Shown piece by piece: positions 38,956-45,656 of a stretch of DNA of 64,000 nucleotides. The notes under the pieces were generated by a model. It saw only the letters and a program-made list of their open reading frames with translations. It searched no databases and was not told the DNA's origin. The DNA comes from Mannheimia haemolytica (lineage in GTDB: Bacteria; Pseudomonadota; Gammaproteobacteria; Enterobacterales; Pasteurellaceae). Each line of letters starts with the position of its first letter. The first letter of the stretch is position 1. The DNA lies in NCBI RefSeq assembly GCF_004342115.1, contig NZ_SMAC01000005.1, positions 35,843-99,842 on the forward strand, read 5' to 3'. A program made the translations under genes and the position numbers.

Positions 38956-39055
38956 TTTCGCATAATGACTTACAGATTATGTTACAATTCGAGTGCAGTA
39001 TAATAGGCTTGCCCCACTGCACGAGAATTTACACATAATCTGCTGTTATGCGAAA
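38956..39055 (+). other. Folded attachment site of replication module copy 1
   Basis: TTTCGCATAA (38956-38965) pairs with TTATGCGAAA (39046-39055), CAGATTATGT (38973-38982) with ACATAATCTG (39033-39042), and GTGCAGT (38993-38999) with ACTGCAC (39016-39022). The first arm is an XerC site and the second resembles an XerD site, separated by an unequal bulge. The left arm stops pairing after 10 bp because it is joined to the chromosomal XerC arm (TTTTCGCATAA), not the phage's own. Confidence 0.8.
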
Positions 39056-39075
39056 TAATGACTCTCGAGGTCATT

Positions 39076-39360
39076 ATGGCAAATATTACCCTTTCTCATA
39101 TCACCCCTAAACACTTCTTTGAAACTGTTAAGCTCTTAAAAACAAATAACCACCGCATCTATTTATCAGTTAATACGCTGGAAGTCCGCTTTCAATATGA
39201 TTTAAGTGAGAGTAGAGAAGTGAGTGATAAACGTTTTGAGCAACTGGAGCATTTTATGTATTTTCTGCAAGAGTTGGTTAATTCAGATATTCCTATTGAG
39301 CTTGATGAGTTTATTAGGACTTATCGTAAATCGCCTAAAAGTCGATTTTTTCGCCGTTGA
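39076..39360 (+). CDS. Unknown 94-aa phage protein (copy 1)
   Basis: I do not recognise this protein. It starts at ATG 39076, chosen because GAGG lies five bases upstream; an ATG at 39058 is inside the attachment hairpin and lacks a site. The 94-aa product has a hydrophilic, mixed-charge body and a basic tail ending KSPKSRFFRR, with no membrane segment or signal peptide. It lies directly after the attP hairpin and before a double-hairpin terminator, a position held by regulators in other inoviruses. A short dyad (39055-39062 with 39070-39077) overlaps its start and could be an operator. Confidence 0.7.
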   Translation: MANITLSHITPKHFFETVKLLKTNNHRIYLSVNTLEVRFQYDLSESREVSDKRFEQLEHFMYFLQELVNSDIPIELDEFIRTYRKSPKSRFFRR

Positions 39361-39384
39361 GGTGGTGTGTGTTTTTTGCTCAAA

Positions 39385-39440
39385 AAAGTTCGGGAGTTCT
39401 GTAACACCCGAACTTTGGTGCCAACTTTGGCACTTTTTTA
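39385..39440 (+). terminator. Double-hairpin terminator in replication module copy 1
   Basis: AAAGTTCGGG (39385-39394) pairs with CCCGAACTTT (39407-39416). GTGCC (39418-39422) pairs with GGCAC (39429-39433), followed by six T. The first hairpin could also serve phage replication or regulation. Confidence 0.8.
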
Positions 39441-39478
39441 ACATTCGGAAGCTGTATTGCGTGGTTTTATATACAGCA

Positions 39479-39658
39479 TTATTGTTTATTGAGAGCATAC
39501 TTCAGATAGTCTTCATCATCTATCGTTTCAAGACCTTTTTTAATTAAAATTTTGAGTATTTCTGTATCTTTAAAACTTTTCTTAGTCAAAACAACCGCTT
39601 TAACGTGTTCATCCTGAATTTTTTTCCAAGTTAGTTCATCAATGTGCTTTGATGGCAT
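39479..39658 (-). CDS. Small divergent putative DNA-binding regulator (copy 1)
   Basis: 59-aa protein starting at MPSKHIDELTWKK, chosen because GGAGG lies nine bases upstream. It is read opposite to the rest of the phage and divergently from the initiator gene, which is exactly the position of the RstR repressor in CTXphi. Its sequence (KAVVLTKKSFKDTEILKILI) reminds me of small ribbon-helix-helix or RepB-type plasmid proteins, not the XRE fold of RstR, but I cannot confirm this. The likely role is control of the initiator promoter. It converges on the 94-aa gene. Confidence 0.6.
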   Translation of the reverse strand: MPSKHIDELTWKKIQDEHVKAVVLTKKSFKDTEILKILIKKGLETIDDEDYLKYALNKQ

Positions 39659-39731
39659 TTTTATAGCCTCCGTTTTTGAAAAAAATTTTGTGAAGTGTAT
39701 CGCAAATCTTAGAAACACATAACTAATTTAT

Positions 39732-39776
39732 TTGACATTTCATTTATAAGAATATTAGAATTTATTAACTTCTAAT
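39732..39776 (+). promoter_or_regulatory. Initiator-gene promoter and candidate operator (copy 1)
   Basis: TTGACA (39732-39737) with an 18-bp spacer to TAGAAT (39756-39761) is a good promoter for the initiator gene. The dyad ATTAGAA-N9-TTCTAAT (39754-39760, 39770-39776) covers the -10. CTTAGAAA motifs flank it on either side. Repression by the divergent 59-aa protein is inferred. Confidence 0.6.
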
Positions 39777-39800
39777 TTCTTAGAAAATGAGTTTAATTTT

Positions 39801-40952
39801 ATGTATCACTTCGATTGGTTAAGTATTGAGCAAGATCACGGCTTTGAAATTCCGGAATCCGTGATTGCTTCGCTTTTCGATTTCGGTGTGATTGGCATTC
39901 ATCTTGATACCGGGGAAATTCAACAGGGCATTAGAACAGGCAAGTATCGTCACAAAGGCAGTTACTGTGATGAGGTATCCATTCAGGTATCCGGCTCAAC
40001 TATAAAAATGGAAGGTAACCCAAGCCGTTGGGGTAAAACTGAAAATTTACTCGGCTTTACATCTATAGATGCTTGCGTACATTGTTTTAATAACATTCTT
40101 GCTAAACTTAAACTACCGCTTTTTACTCGCTGTACAGAGATTTTTCACGGGCAGGGTAAAGACGGAGAAAAAGTACATACCTTTTCAAACGGTGCAATCA
40201 TTAAAAGATTGGACATTACCACTAATAAATCTGTTGGTAAGGGTAACGAAAGAACCTTTATCAAAGCATTATCACAAATGCGGTATCGCAATTCTATCGG
40301 ACGTTTACACACTAATGGCTGCACAGCTGATTGGTTGAGTGCAAAAGGTAACGCAAATCTTATTTATCCCTCTTGCTACATCAAACACGAAGAATTACGA
40401 ATCCACTCTTACGACAAAATCAAAAATAAATTTGGCGAACATTCATCAGAATTTCAGTATTACAAAAAAGTGTACGATTACTGCGAGCAAAATGGGGTAG
40501 TTCGTTTTGAGCAAAAACTAAAATCACGCTACTTAAAAAGAGAAAATCTTTGCTATTGGGGGCTTAGCGATTTTTCTAAATTAGAGCAGTTACAAGAGGA
40601 GTTCATCAATATGCACAAAAACTTAGGCGTTAGCAAAATAGAGCTACAAACGATAGCAGAACAGCTTGTAAATAAAGGGGTAGTTGACACACTTCGTAAA
40701 GCGAATACTACTGCATTTTACGCAATGAAATGGGCAAGCGGCGAAGATATGAATTTATTACCTGAAAGAACATTTAAACGGCATCGTTCATTATTAAGAA
40801 AAATCGGCATAGACATTGCTAACCCTTGTGATGTGGAAAAATTCCAAGCTGTTCAAGTTATATCCTGCGAACAAATCTTTGTTCGACCGTTTAAAGCACC
40901 TGATTTTTATCAATACCCGAGCAACACGCCTATTCTGCGTTTGGTTGCTTAA
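39801..40952 (+). CDS. Phage replication initiator, gene II/X (CRI) family, copy 1
   Basis: Rolling-circle initiator that nicks the plus-strand origin of a filamentous phage. The 383-aa sequence fits the phage/plasmid replication protein gene II/X family: the AIIKRLDITTN strand (about residues 134-144), and the YYKKVYDYCEQNGVVRFEQKL helix (about 214-234) with the conserved R-x-E-x-K type pattern that supplies the catalytic region. There is no strong Shine-Dalgarno; weak GAG lies upstream, so translation may be limited. Identical to copy 2. It plays the part of RstA in CTXphi. Confidence 0.88.
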   Translation: MYHFDWLSIEQDHGFEIPESVIASLFDFGVIGIHLDTGEIQQGIRTGKYRHKGSYCDEVSIQVSGSTIKMEGNPSRWGKTENLLGFTSIDACVHCFNNILAKLKLPLFTRCTEIFHGQGKDGEKVHTFSNGAIIKRLDITTNKSVGKGNERTFIKALSQMRYRNSIGRLHTNGCTADWLSAKGNANLIYPSCYIKHEELRIHSYDKIKNKFGEHSSEFQYYKKVYDYCEQNGVVRFEQKLKSRYLKRENLCYWGLSDFSKLEQLQEEFINMHKNLGVSKIELQTIAEQLVNKGVVDTLRKANTTAFYAMKWASGEDMNLLPERTFKRHRSLLRKIGIDIANPCDVEKFQAVQVISCEQIFVRPFKAPDFYQYPSNTPILRLVA

Positions 40953-40978
40953 TCATCAACTAACAAGAGGAAATTACT

Positions 40979-41314
40979 ATGCGTACAGGCTTTTACATTG
41001 TTGGTGTACTTAAAGGCTACAAAGCCAGCACATTCACTAATCGAGATACCGGCGAAGTTAAAGATAAGCACAATATCGGCATTCAACTTCAAGACCCTGA
41101 CGGTTACGGCGGTTACAACACCACAACACAGGAAATCAAGGTTGATGAACGTTGCATTAACGAAGGATTTAAAAGAACCATTCAACAACACAAAGACAAG
41201 CTGGTAATGATCTTAGTTTACCCACGTGAATGGGCAATGGACGGCGGACGTAAAGGTATTACATATAACTTTGATGAAAATTCAATGATACAGCCAATTG
41301 ATGAAAATAAATAA
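40979..41314 (+). CDS. Phage single-stranded DNA-binding protein (copy 1)
   Basis: 111-aa protein beginning at ATG 40979 with AAGAGGAAA upstream, 26 bp after the initiator gene. It has the size and beta-rich character of gene V/RstB-like ssDNA-binding proteins of inoviruses (MRTGFYIVGVLKGYKAS, then the KDKHNIGIQLQDPDG stretch). It would coat the plus strand before packaging. Identical to copy 2. The family call rests on position and general character more than on a diagnostic motif. Confidence 0.75.
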   Translation: MRTGFYIVGVLKGYKASTFTNRDTGEVKDKHNIGIQLQDPDGYGGYNTTTQEIKVDERCINEGFKRTIQQHKDKLVMILVYPREWAMDGGRKGITYNFDENSMIQPIDENK

Positions 41315-41353
41315 ATAAATAAATCCTTATAAATCAATAACTTACATCATTAA

Positions 41354-41382
41354 TTTTCGCATAATGTAATGTTCTGTTAAAT
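41354..41382 (+). other. Internal dif-like site between replication and virion modules
   Basis: XerC arm TTTTCGCATAA (41354-41364), centre TGTAATG (7 nt, 41365-41371), XerD-like arm TTCTGTTAAAT (41372-41382, one mismatch to the canonical arm). A normal dif has a 6-nt centre. The site makes the replication module a unit flanked by XerC sites. Confidence 0.8.
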
Positions 41383-41419
41383 AAAAATCACTTATTTTAT
41401 GTAGAAAGACGGTAAATAT

Positions 41420-41653
41420 ATGGCGTATTTTTCTGCAAAGGTTTGCGAAAAAATTCCTAATACATCTGAAAAGGAATTTTCTTGCAAAGAAATAGAAGTT
41501 GAGATTTCGGAGAATTTCAATCTCTTTGGAAATTATCCTAATGACCTTCTATTTCAATATTGGAGTGTAGGTTTTGGGTCAGTAGTATTTTTTTACTGCG
41601 TTAGTTTAGGTGTCGGCAAAGTATTAAAATTTATTGATAGCCTACAGCATTAA
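41420..41653 (+). CDS. Small phage membrane protein
   Basis: 77-aa protein with a polar N-terminal half containing two cysteines and one membrane segment at about residues 48-70 (YWSVGFGSVVFFYCVSLGVG). It is the first gene of the virion module, just before the major coat gene. Small one-span proteins in this place are usually minor tip proteins (pVII/pIX-like) or assembly factors. I do not recognise a named family. Its Shine-Dalgarno is weak. Confidence 0.65.
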   Translation: MAYFSAKVCEKIPNTSEKEFSCKEIEVEISENFNLFGNYPNDLLFQYWSVGFGSVVFFYCVSLGVGKVLKFIDSLQH

Positions 41654-41678
41654 ATTAAATCTATATGAGGTTTATCTT

Positions 41679-41891
41679 ATGTTTAATTTGAAAAAATTAG
41701 CCGTTACGGGTGCGGTGGTTGTTGCTTCCTCTTCTGTTGCTTATGCGGCCGGTCCGGACTTTTCAGCGATGACAACAGGTGTTGATTTTAGTACTGCTTC
41801 TACTGCAATTATTGCCGTAGGTGTTGCAGCTGCTGGAATGAGCGTTGCGATTGCTGGTGTACGTGCTGTACTTCGTATGATTCGTGGTGCT
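41679..41891 (+). CDS. Major coat protein precursor (pVIII-like)
   Basis: Filament subunit of the virion. Start at MFNLKKLA, with ATGAGG upstream; the frame extends 15 codons further without support. The 70-residue precursor has a signal peptide of about 23 residues ending in AYA, then a mature protein of about 48 residues with an acidic N-terminus (AGPDFSAMTTGVDFS), a hydrophobic centre and a basic tail (RAVLRMIRG). This is the classical pVIII layout. A terminator follows at once, as in other filamentous phages where the coat transcript must be abundant. Confidence 0.9.
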
Positions 41892-41912
41892 TAATCCATT
41901 CATTTATTTAGG

Positions 41913-41941
41913 GGGGAATTTCGTGAGGGATTCCCCTTTTT
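41913..41941 (+). terminator. Rho-independent terminator after the coat gene
   Basis: GGGGAAT (41913-41919) pairs with ATTCCCC (41930-41936), followed by five T. It limits read-through from the abundant coat mRNA into the adhesin gene. Confidence 0.88.
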
Positions 41942-41942
41942 G

Positions 41943-42029
41943 AACCTGCTAAGACTTTGTAAAAACGATATTGCAAAACATTTGTAAAAGCTCCTCAATT
42001 GGTAGGTTTTTACAAGGTCTTAGCAGGTT
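41943..42029 (+). repeat. Long inverted repeat after the coat gene
   Basis: AACCTGCTAAGACTTTGT plus AAAAAC (41943-41966) pairs with 42006-42029 over 24 bp with one mismatch, around a 39-nt loop. It follows directly on the terminator. It might be a second terminator, an RNA-processing site or a structured element of the single-stranded genome. Confidence 0.8.
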
Positions 42030-42098
42030 GAACAACCGAAGCGAAGCGAGGGCGTTAGCAACGGATATTAATTTTCTCAATGATGTAAGGGCAGAAAA

Positions 42099-42170
42099 AT
42101 GGATCTAATTTTAATATTTATTTGGGGGCTATTATGTGGTTGGGCTACGGTAACTGGACTAAAACATTAA
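42099..42170 (+). CDS. Candidate 23-aa hydrophobic phage peptide
   Basis: ATG at 42099 with TAAGGG eight bases upstream opens a 23-codon frame encoding a hydrophobic peptide (MDLILIFIWGLLCGWATVTG and a short polar end). It overlaps the start of the adhesin gene. Filamentous phage tip proteins pVII and pIX are about 30-residue one-span peptides encoded just here, so this may be one of them or a coupling peptide for adhesin translation. Short length makes it uncertain. Confidence 0.5.
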   Translation: MDLILIFIWGLLCGWATVTGLKH

Positions 42171-44221
42171 TTTCATCATCTCTATTGTATGCCGGATTGG
42201 TGTCCGCTAATCCTTTAGTTTTAGGGTATCAAGCAACAATGGAATCTTATTTGATTAATTCCGGTGTTGCTCCTAGTATTGCTTCCGAAGATGCGTCTAA
42301 AATCACATCAAGTGTATTTGGCTCTAGCCGTTACGGGCCGCATTTTGAACAATATAAAGAGTCATTGAAAAACAATTCTTCTTCCTCAACTACTCCCCCT
42401 CCTGCTGATAATACTTTATTTCAAAATGTCGATGACAATCTTTCTATTGCTAATGCTATTTTTGATAGAGAAGTAATAAGCTCAATGAAAGTAAAATATA
42501 AAAAAGGCTATGAAGGGCTTATATTCCACGTAATGGATAAAGGAAATTATTTAGATCGTGAGAATTTACGCAAAATGTTTAAAGGCAATACCGGATTTGA
42601 TATTGTGTTTCGCTCTACTATGCCTTATGGAGATTTATTGCAATATGGACAAGATGAGTTTGCCAAAGATAGCAATGTTAGTGTAGATCCTAGTTCTTTA
42701 TTTGCTGTAGCTCCTGAATGGTATGGAACAACAGGCGTATATTTATATCGAACCGAAATACCGGTAAAAACTAGAAAGGGCGAGAAGCTTTATTTCTACT
42801 CTAATGATTTATTTAATATCTATATGTATGGTTTAGGTCAAGGAAGAATACCATTTGCAAAAGACAATGAATATGTAACAGTTAAATTAGGTACTGATGA
42901 GCAAGGTAAAGAAATCAATTTTGATATTTATAGAGATGAGGCTGATATATATTCTAATGAACAAGACGCAGGATTAGAATTAATTCATTCCTACGATAAT
43001 AGATACACGCTAAATTATTTATATGAACGTCATATCAGAGATTATACAGATTTCGAAGATGACAAATTACATTTTAGTGTAGATGGTGGGTGTAATTCGG
43101 ATGCTAATTGCATTTATCAAGGACTATTAGGCAATAGTGGTTCTTATGAATTTATTGAAGAGGGTAAAGGGTCTTTATTACTTGTTAAAGACCGTCACGA
43201 TTTAGAAACGGTAGAAGAAACGGAAGCAGGTAAAGATGAACCAGAAGAAGATGTAATGATTTATGAAAATATGGATAAGATATTTGGTACATCTTCAGAA
43301 TTACGAGCTGAAAACTATAAGCTAACAGATGACACACTCTCGGAATTATATGAGGGCATAACAAGAATGTGGTTATTAAGAGGTGGTATTCAAAAATATG
43401 GTTTAGGAGCTGATTATAGCGAGTCTGTTACATCTAGCCTAGGTTTAGCCCCTGTCGAATTTGACTTATCACCAAAAGCTAAAAACGCATTGGGAAGTAA
43501 CTTTAGCCTATCTAATAGAGACATTCCAAGAAGTGTAAGTGGTTCTGTATCCGTTAGTAGTGTGTCCGAACCTAAAGTAGCTCTACGTGATAGTTTTTGG
43601 GCTTCTAGTTCATCATCTAAACGCTCATATCGCTTAATAGGCAAAGATAATAATGTTGGAGAAATAAGTACAAATACAGGTTCAGACACTAATGCCGGAA
43701 GCGGCTCAACGGCAATAGATACCCCATCAAAAAATGATGATCGTTTACCATTACCCGGTAATGGCTCCGTAGGTACTCATTCGGGAGCAGGGCATAGTGG
43801 TGTAACAAATCCTAGTGGTGCCGGAACAGATACTAATGCCGGTGCCGGTTCTTCAGCAAATGCAGGTTCAACAGCGGGTAGTGCAACAGGTTCAAAAGTG
43901 ACTACCCAAACCGGAAGTACAGCTACAGGCACAACAGGGGAAAAAGCGGAAGATGAAGAGTTAGATAAACCTGATTTACCGGCAATCCCTGAAGCAAAAG
44001 ATATATTGAAGCCTCTCTTAGATTGGCGAAATGAGTTACTGTCTAGCATTGTTTCGCCGTCTATTGGGGGTTCTTGCCCAACTTATACCATCAGCATATT
44101 TGATGCTACGATTGAAATGGAAAGCCATTGTACCATTTTTGAAAAAATAGCCGGTGCATTATCAGCTATTTCAATGATGTTTTGGTATTTCTTGGCTTTT
44201 AGAATTGTAATGTCTGCATAA
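42134..44221 (+). CDS. Minor coat/adsorption protein (pIII/TspB-like)
   Basis: The receptor-binding tip protein expected in this slot (OrfU in CTXphi, TspB-like in Neisseria MDA phage). I start at ATG 42134 (MWLGYGNWTK) with GGGGG upstream, 695 aa; the frame also has a TTG at 42122. A signal peptide ends near VSA. A large N-terminal region of unknown fold follows, then a Gly/Ser/Thr/Ala-rich linker (about residues 500-610) and a C-terminal cysteine-containing domain with a membrane segment (AGALSAISMMFWYFLAFRIV) that anchors it before release. It overlaps the 23-aa peptide frame. Confidence 0.82.
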   Translation: MWLGYGNWTKTLISSSLLYAGLVSANPLVLGYQATMESYLINSGVAPSIASEDASKITSSVFGSSRYGPHFEQYKESLKNNSSSSTTPPPADNTLFQNVDDNLSIANAIFDREVISSMKVKYKKGYEGLIFHVMDKGNYLDRENLRKMFKGNTGFDIVFRSTMPYGDLLQYGQDEFAKDSNVSVDPSSLFAVAPEWYGTTGVYLYRTEIPVKTRKGEKLYFYSNDLFNIYMYGLGQGRIPFAKDNEYVTVKLGTDEQGKEINFDIYRDEADIYSNEQDAGLELIHSYDNRYTLNYLYERHIRDYTDFEDDKLHFSVDGGCNSDANCIYQGLLGNSGSYEFIEEGKGSLLLVKDRHDLETVEETEAGKDEPEEDVMIYENMDKIFGTSSELRAENYKLTDDTLSELYEGITRMWLLRGGIQKYGLGADYSESVTSSLGLAPVEFDLSPKAKNALGSNFSLSNRDIPRSVSGSVSVSSVSEPKVALRDSFWASSSSSKRSYRLIGKDNNVGEISTNTGSDTNAGSGSTAIDTPSKNDDRLPLPGNGSVGTHSGAGHSGVTNPSGAGTDTNAGAGSSANAGSTAGSATGSKVTTQTGSTATGTTGEKAEDEELDKPDLPAIPEAKDILKPLLDWRNELLSSIVSPSIGGSCPTYTISIFDATIEMESHCTIFEKIAGALSAISMMFWYFLAFRIVMSA

Positions 44222-44231
44222 GGGGGAGATT

Positions 44232-44516
44232 ATGGGGAAATTATTATCTGCTATTCTAGGCTTTATATTTAAAAAAACTGTACCAAAATTCTTTCTATTT
44301 TTTGCCTTATTTTTTCTTGTTGCTGAATTTACTCCGATTTTAGTAGAAATAGTCGGCGGTCGTGATTTAGTTGCTAATTTATCGTCATCTTTTGCATCAT
44401 TGCCTTCTGATATTGCATATTTTCTCATTCCTTTTCGCATTGACAGGGGGTTAGAGCTAGTTATATCTGCTTATATCACACGTTTTATCATTAGAAGAAT
44501 TCCGTTAATGGGATAG
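44232..44516 (+). CDS. pVI-like minor coat protein (DUF2523 type)
   Basis: 94-aa membrane protein with two or three hydrophobic segments: KKTVPKFFLFFALFFLVAEF (about residues 14-33) and weaker ones near residues 55-65 and 75-90, ending in a basic RRIPLMG. Proteins of this size and place between the adhesin and Zot are pVI-like and usually belong to DUF2523. GGGGGAG precedes the ATG. It ends 12 bp before the Zot gene. Confidence 0.8.
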   Translation: MGKLLSAILGFIFKKTVPKFFLFFALFFLVAEFTPILVEIVGGRDLVANLSSSFASLPSDIAYFLIPFRIDRGLELVISAYITRFIIRRIPLMG

Positions 44517-44528
44517 GGGGTAGGGTAG

Positions 44529-45656
44529 ATGGCTATTAATGCTTATGTAGGCGTTCCCGGAAGCGGAAAAACATATGAGGTAGTATCTTCGGTCATTTTA
44601 CCTGCTTTTCTTAATGGTCGCCGTATTATTACTAATATTGAGGGCATATCTCAAGATAATTTTTTAGATTATATAGATGAGCAAAATAAATCTAAAAAAG
44701 AGAGAAATCGCATAGATTATTCCTCTTTAGGGACAATCATAAAAGTCAATGATGAAGATGTTTTAAAACCTAATTTTTTCCCATATAAAGCAAGTTTGAA
44801 TGAGACTATTGCAAAAAATGGCGATCTTATTTGCCTAGATGAAATTTGGCGTATTTTTGATGATAGTAAAAAGATTCTTGAGGAGCATAAAAGCTTTATT
44901 GCCGAACATCGCCATTTTGTAAATGAAAAAGGCAATACATCTGATTTGGTCGTTATCAATCAATCTATTTCTAACGTACCTAAATTCATTAAAGATAGAA
45001 TAGAGAACACTTATAAAATGACTAAGTTATTAGCTATTGGAATGAGGAATAGATATAGAGTAGATGTATATTCTGGCTCAAGGCTATATAAAACTAATTT
45101 AATTCAATCCATACAAGCAAAATACAATCCTCAAATTTTCAAACTATATAAAAGTTATGACAGCGATAATGCAAAAGAGCAAAGCATAGACAGCAGGAAT
45201 AATATTTTTAAAAGTACTTGGTTCATTCTGAAAATGTTGTTTTCTGTATTGTTTATTATTGGTGGCTCTATTTATCTGTATAACACTTATAATAAGCAAA
45301 CAACATTACCCATTGAAGAAGAAAAACCAAGTCTCAATAAGCAACAGGAAAAGCAAAAATACACAAACCCAATAATTAGTAATGATAGGTTTATTAAGAA
45401 TGAAGAAGAGGAAATATCTAACTCTATTGAAAAAGATAAAGGATTATCTAGCAAGTGGCGAATCATAGGGTATATAAAAAAGGATAATAAAAACCTTGCG
45501 ATACTTACTGATGATAAATATATTCGCTATGAATATTTGAGCAGTTTTAGTAATGATGGAAATTTATTATCCGGGCATATAGACGGCTACAGAGTAACTT
45601 TTTATTCAGGTCAAACACCAAAAACAGAAAAAGATAAAGAGGCTAAAAAATGGTAA
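44529..45656 (+). CDS. Zot/pI-type phage assembly ATPase
   Basis: Inner-membrane motor for filamentous phage extrusion. The Zot domain (PF05707) starts at once with Walker A GVPGSGKT (residues 8-15) and Walker B GDLICLDEIWRIF (about 98-110). One membrane segment lies at about residues 236-256 (WFILKMLFSVLFIIGGSIYL), leaving a C-terminal periplasmic tail that should contact the secretin. The 375-aa length is normal. Zot is named from the cholera phage toxin, but nothing here shows toxicity. Its end overlaps the secretin gene by 7 bp. Confidence 0.92.
   Translation: MAINAYVGVPGSGKTYEVVSSVILPAFLNGRRIITNIEGISQDNFLDYIDEQNKSKKERNRIDYSSLGTIIKVNDEDVLKPNFFPYKASLNETIAKNGDLICLDEIWRIFDDSKKILEEHKSFIAEHRHFVNEKGNTSDLVVINQSISNVPKFIKDRIENTYKMTKLLAIGMRNRYRVDVYSGSRLYKTNLIQSIQAKYNPQIFKLYKSYDSDNAKEQSIDSRNNIFKSTWFILKMLFSVLFIIGGSIYLYNTYNKQTTLPIEEEKPSLNKQQEKQKYTNPIISNDRFIKNEEEEISNSIEKDKGLSSKWRIIGYIKKDNKNLAILTDDKYIRYEYLSSFSNDGNLLSGHIDGYRVTFYSGQTPKTEKDKEAKKW

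Larger units (their letters stand above)
38956..41365 (+). repeat. Direct repeat copy 1: replication module
   Basis: This 2,410-bp unit recurs at 47001-49410, offset by 8,045 bases. The only difference I found is C at 39442 against A at 47487, just after the double-hairpin terminator. All four genes encode identical proteins in both copies. The unit is bounded at both ends by TTTCGCATAAT. Confidence 0.95.

Noticed and set aside
39058..39075. Earlier ATG for the 94-aa phage protein
   Set aside because: It lies inside the attachment hairpin and has no Shine-Dalgarno, whereas ATG 39076 has GAGG at the right distance.
39224..39547. 107-aa forward frame overlapping the 94-aa phage gene, present in both copies
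   Set aside because: It is out of frame with the better-supported 94-aa gene, has no ribosome-binding site and runs through the terminator and the opposite-strand gene.
44529..45656. Zot as an enterotoxin
   Set aside because: The protein has all features of the phage assembly motor; the name comes from the cholera phage and nothing in this sequence supports a toxin function.
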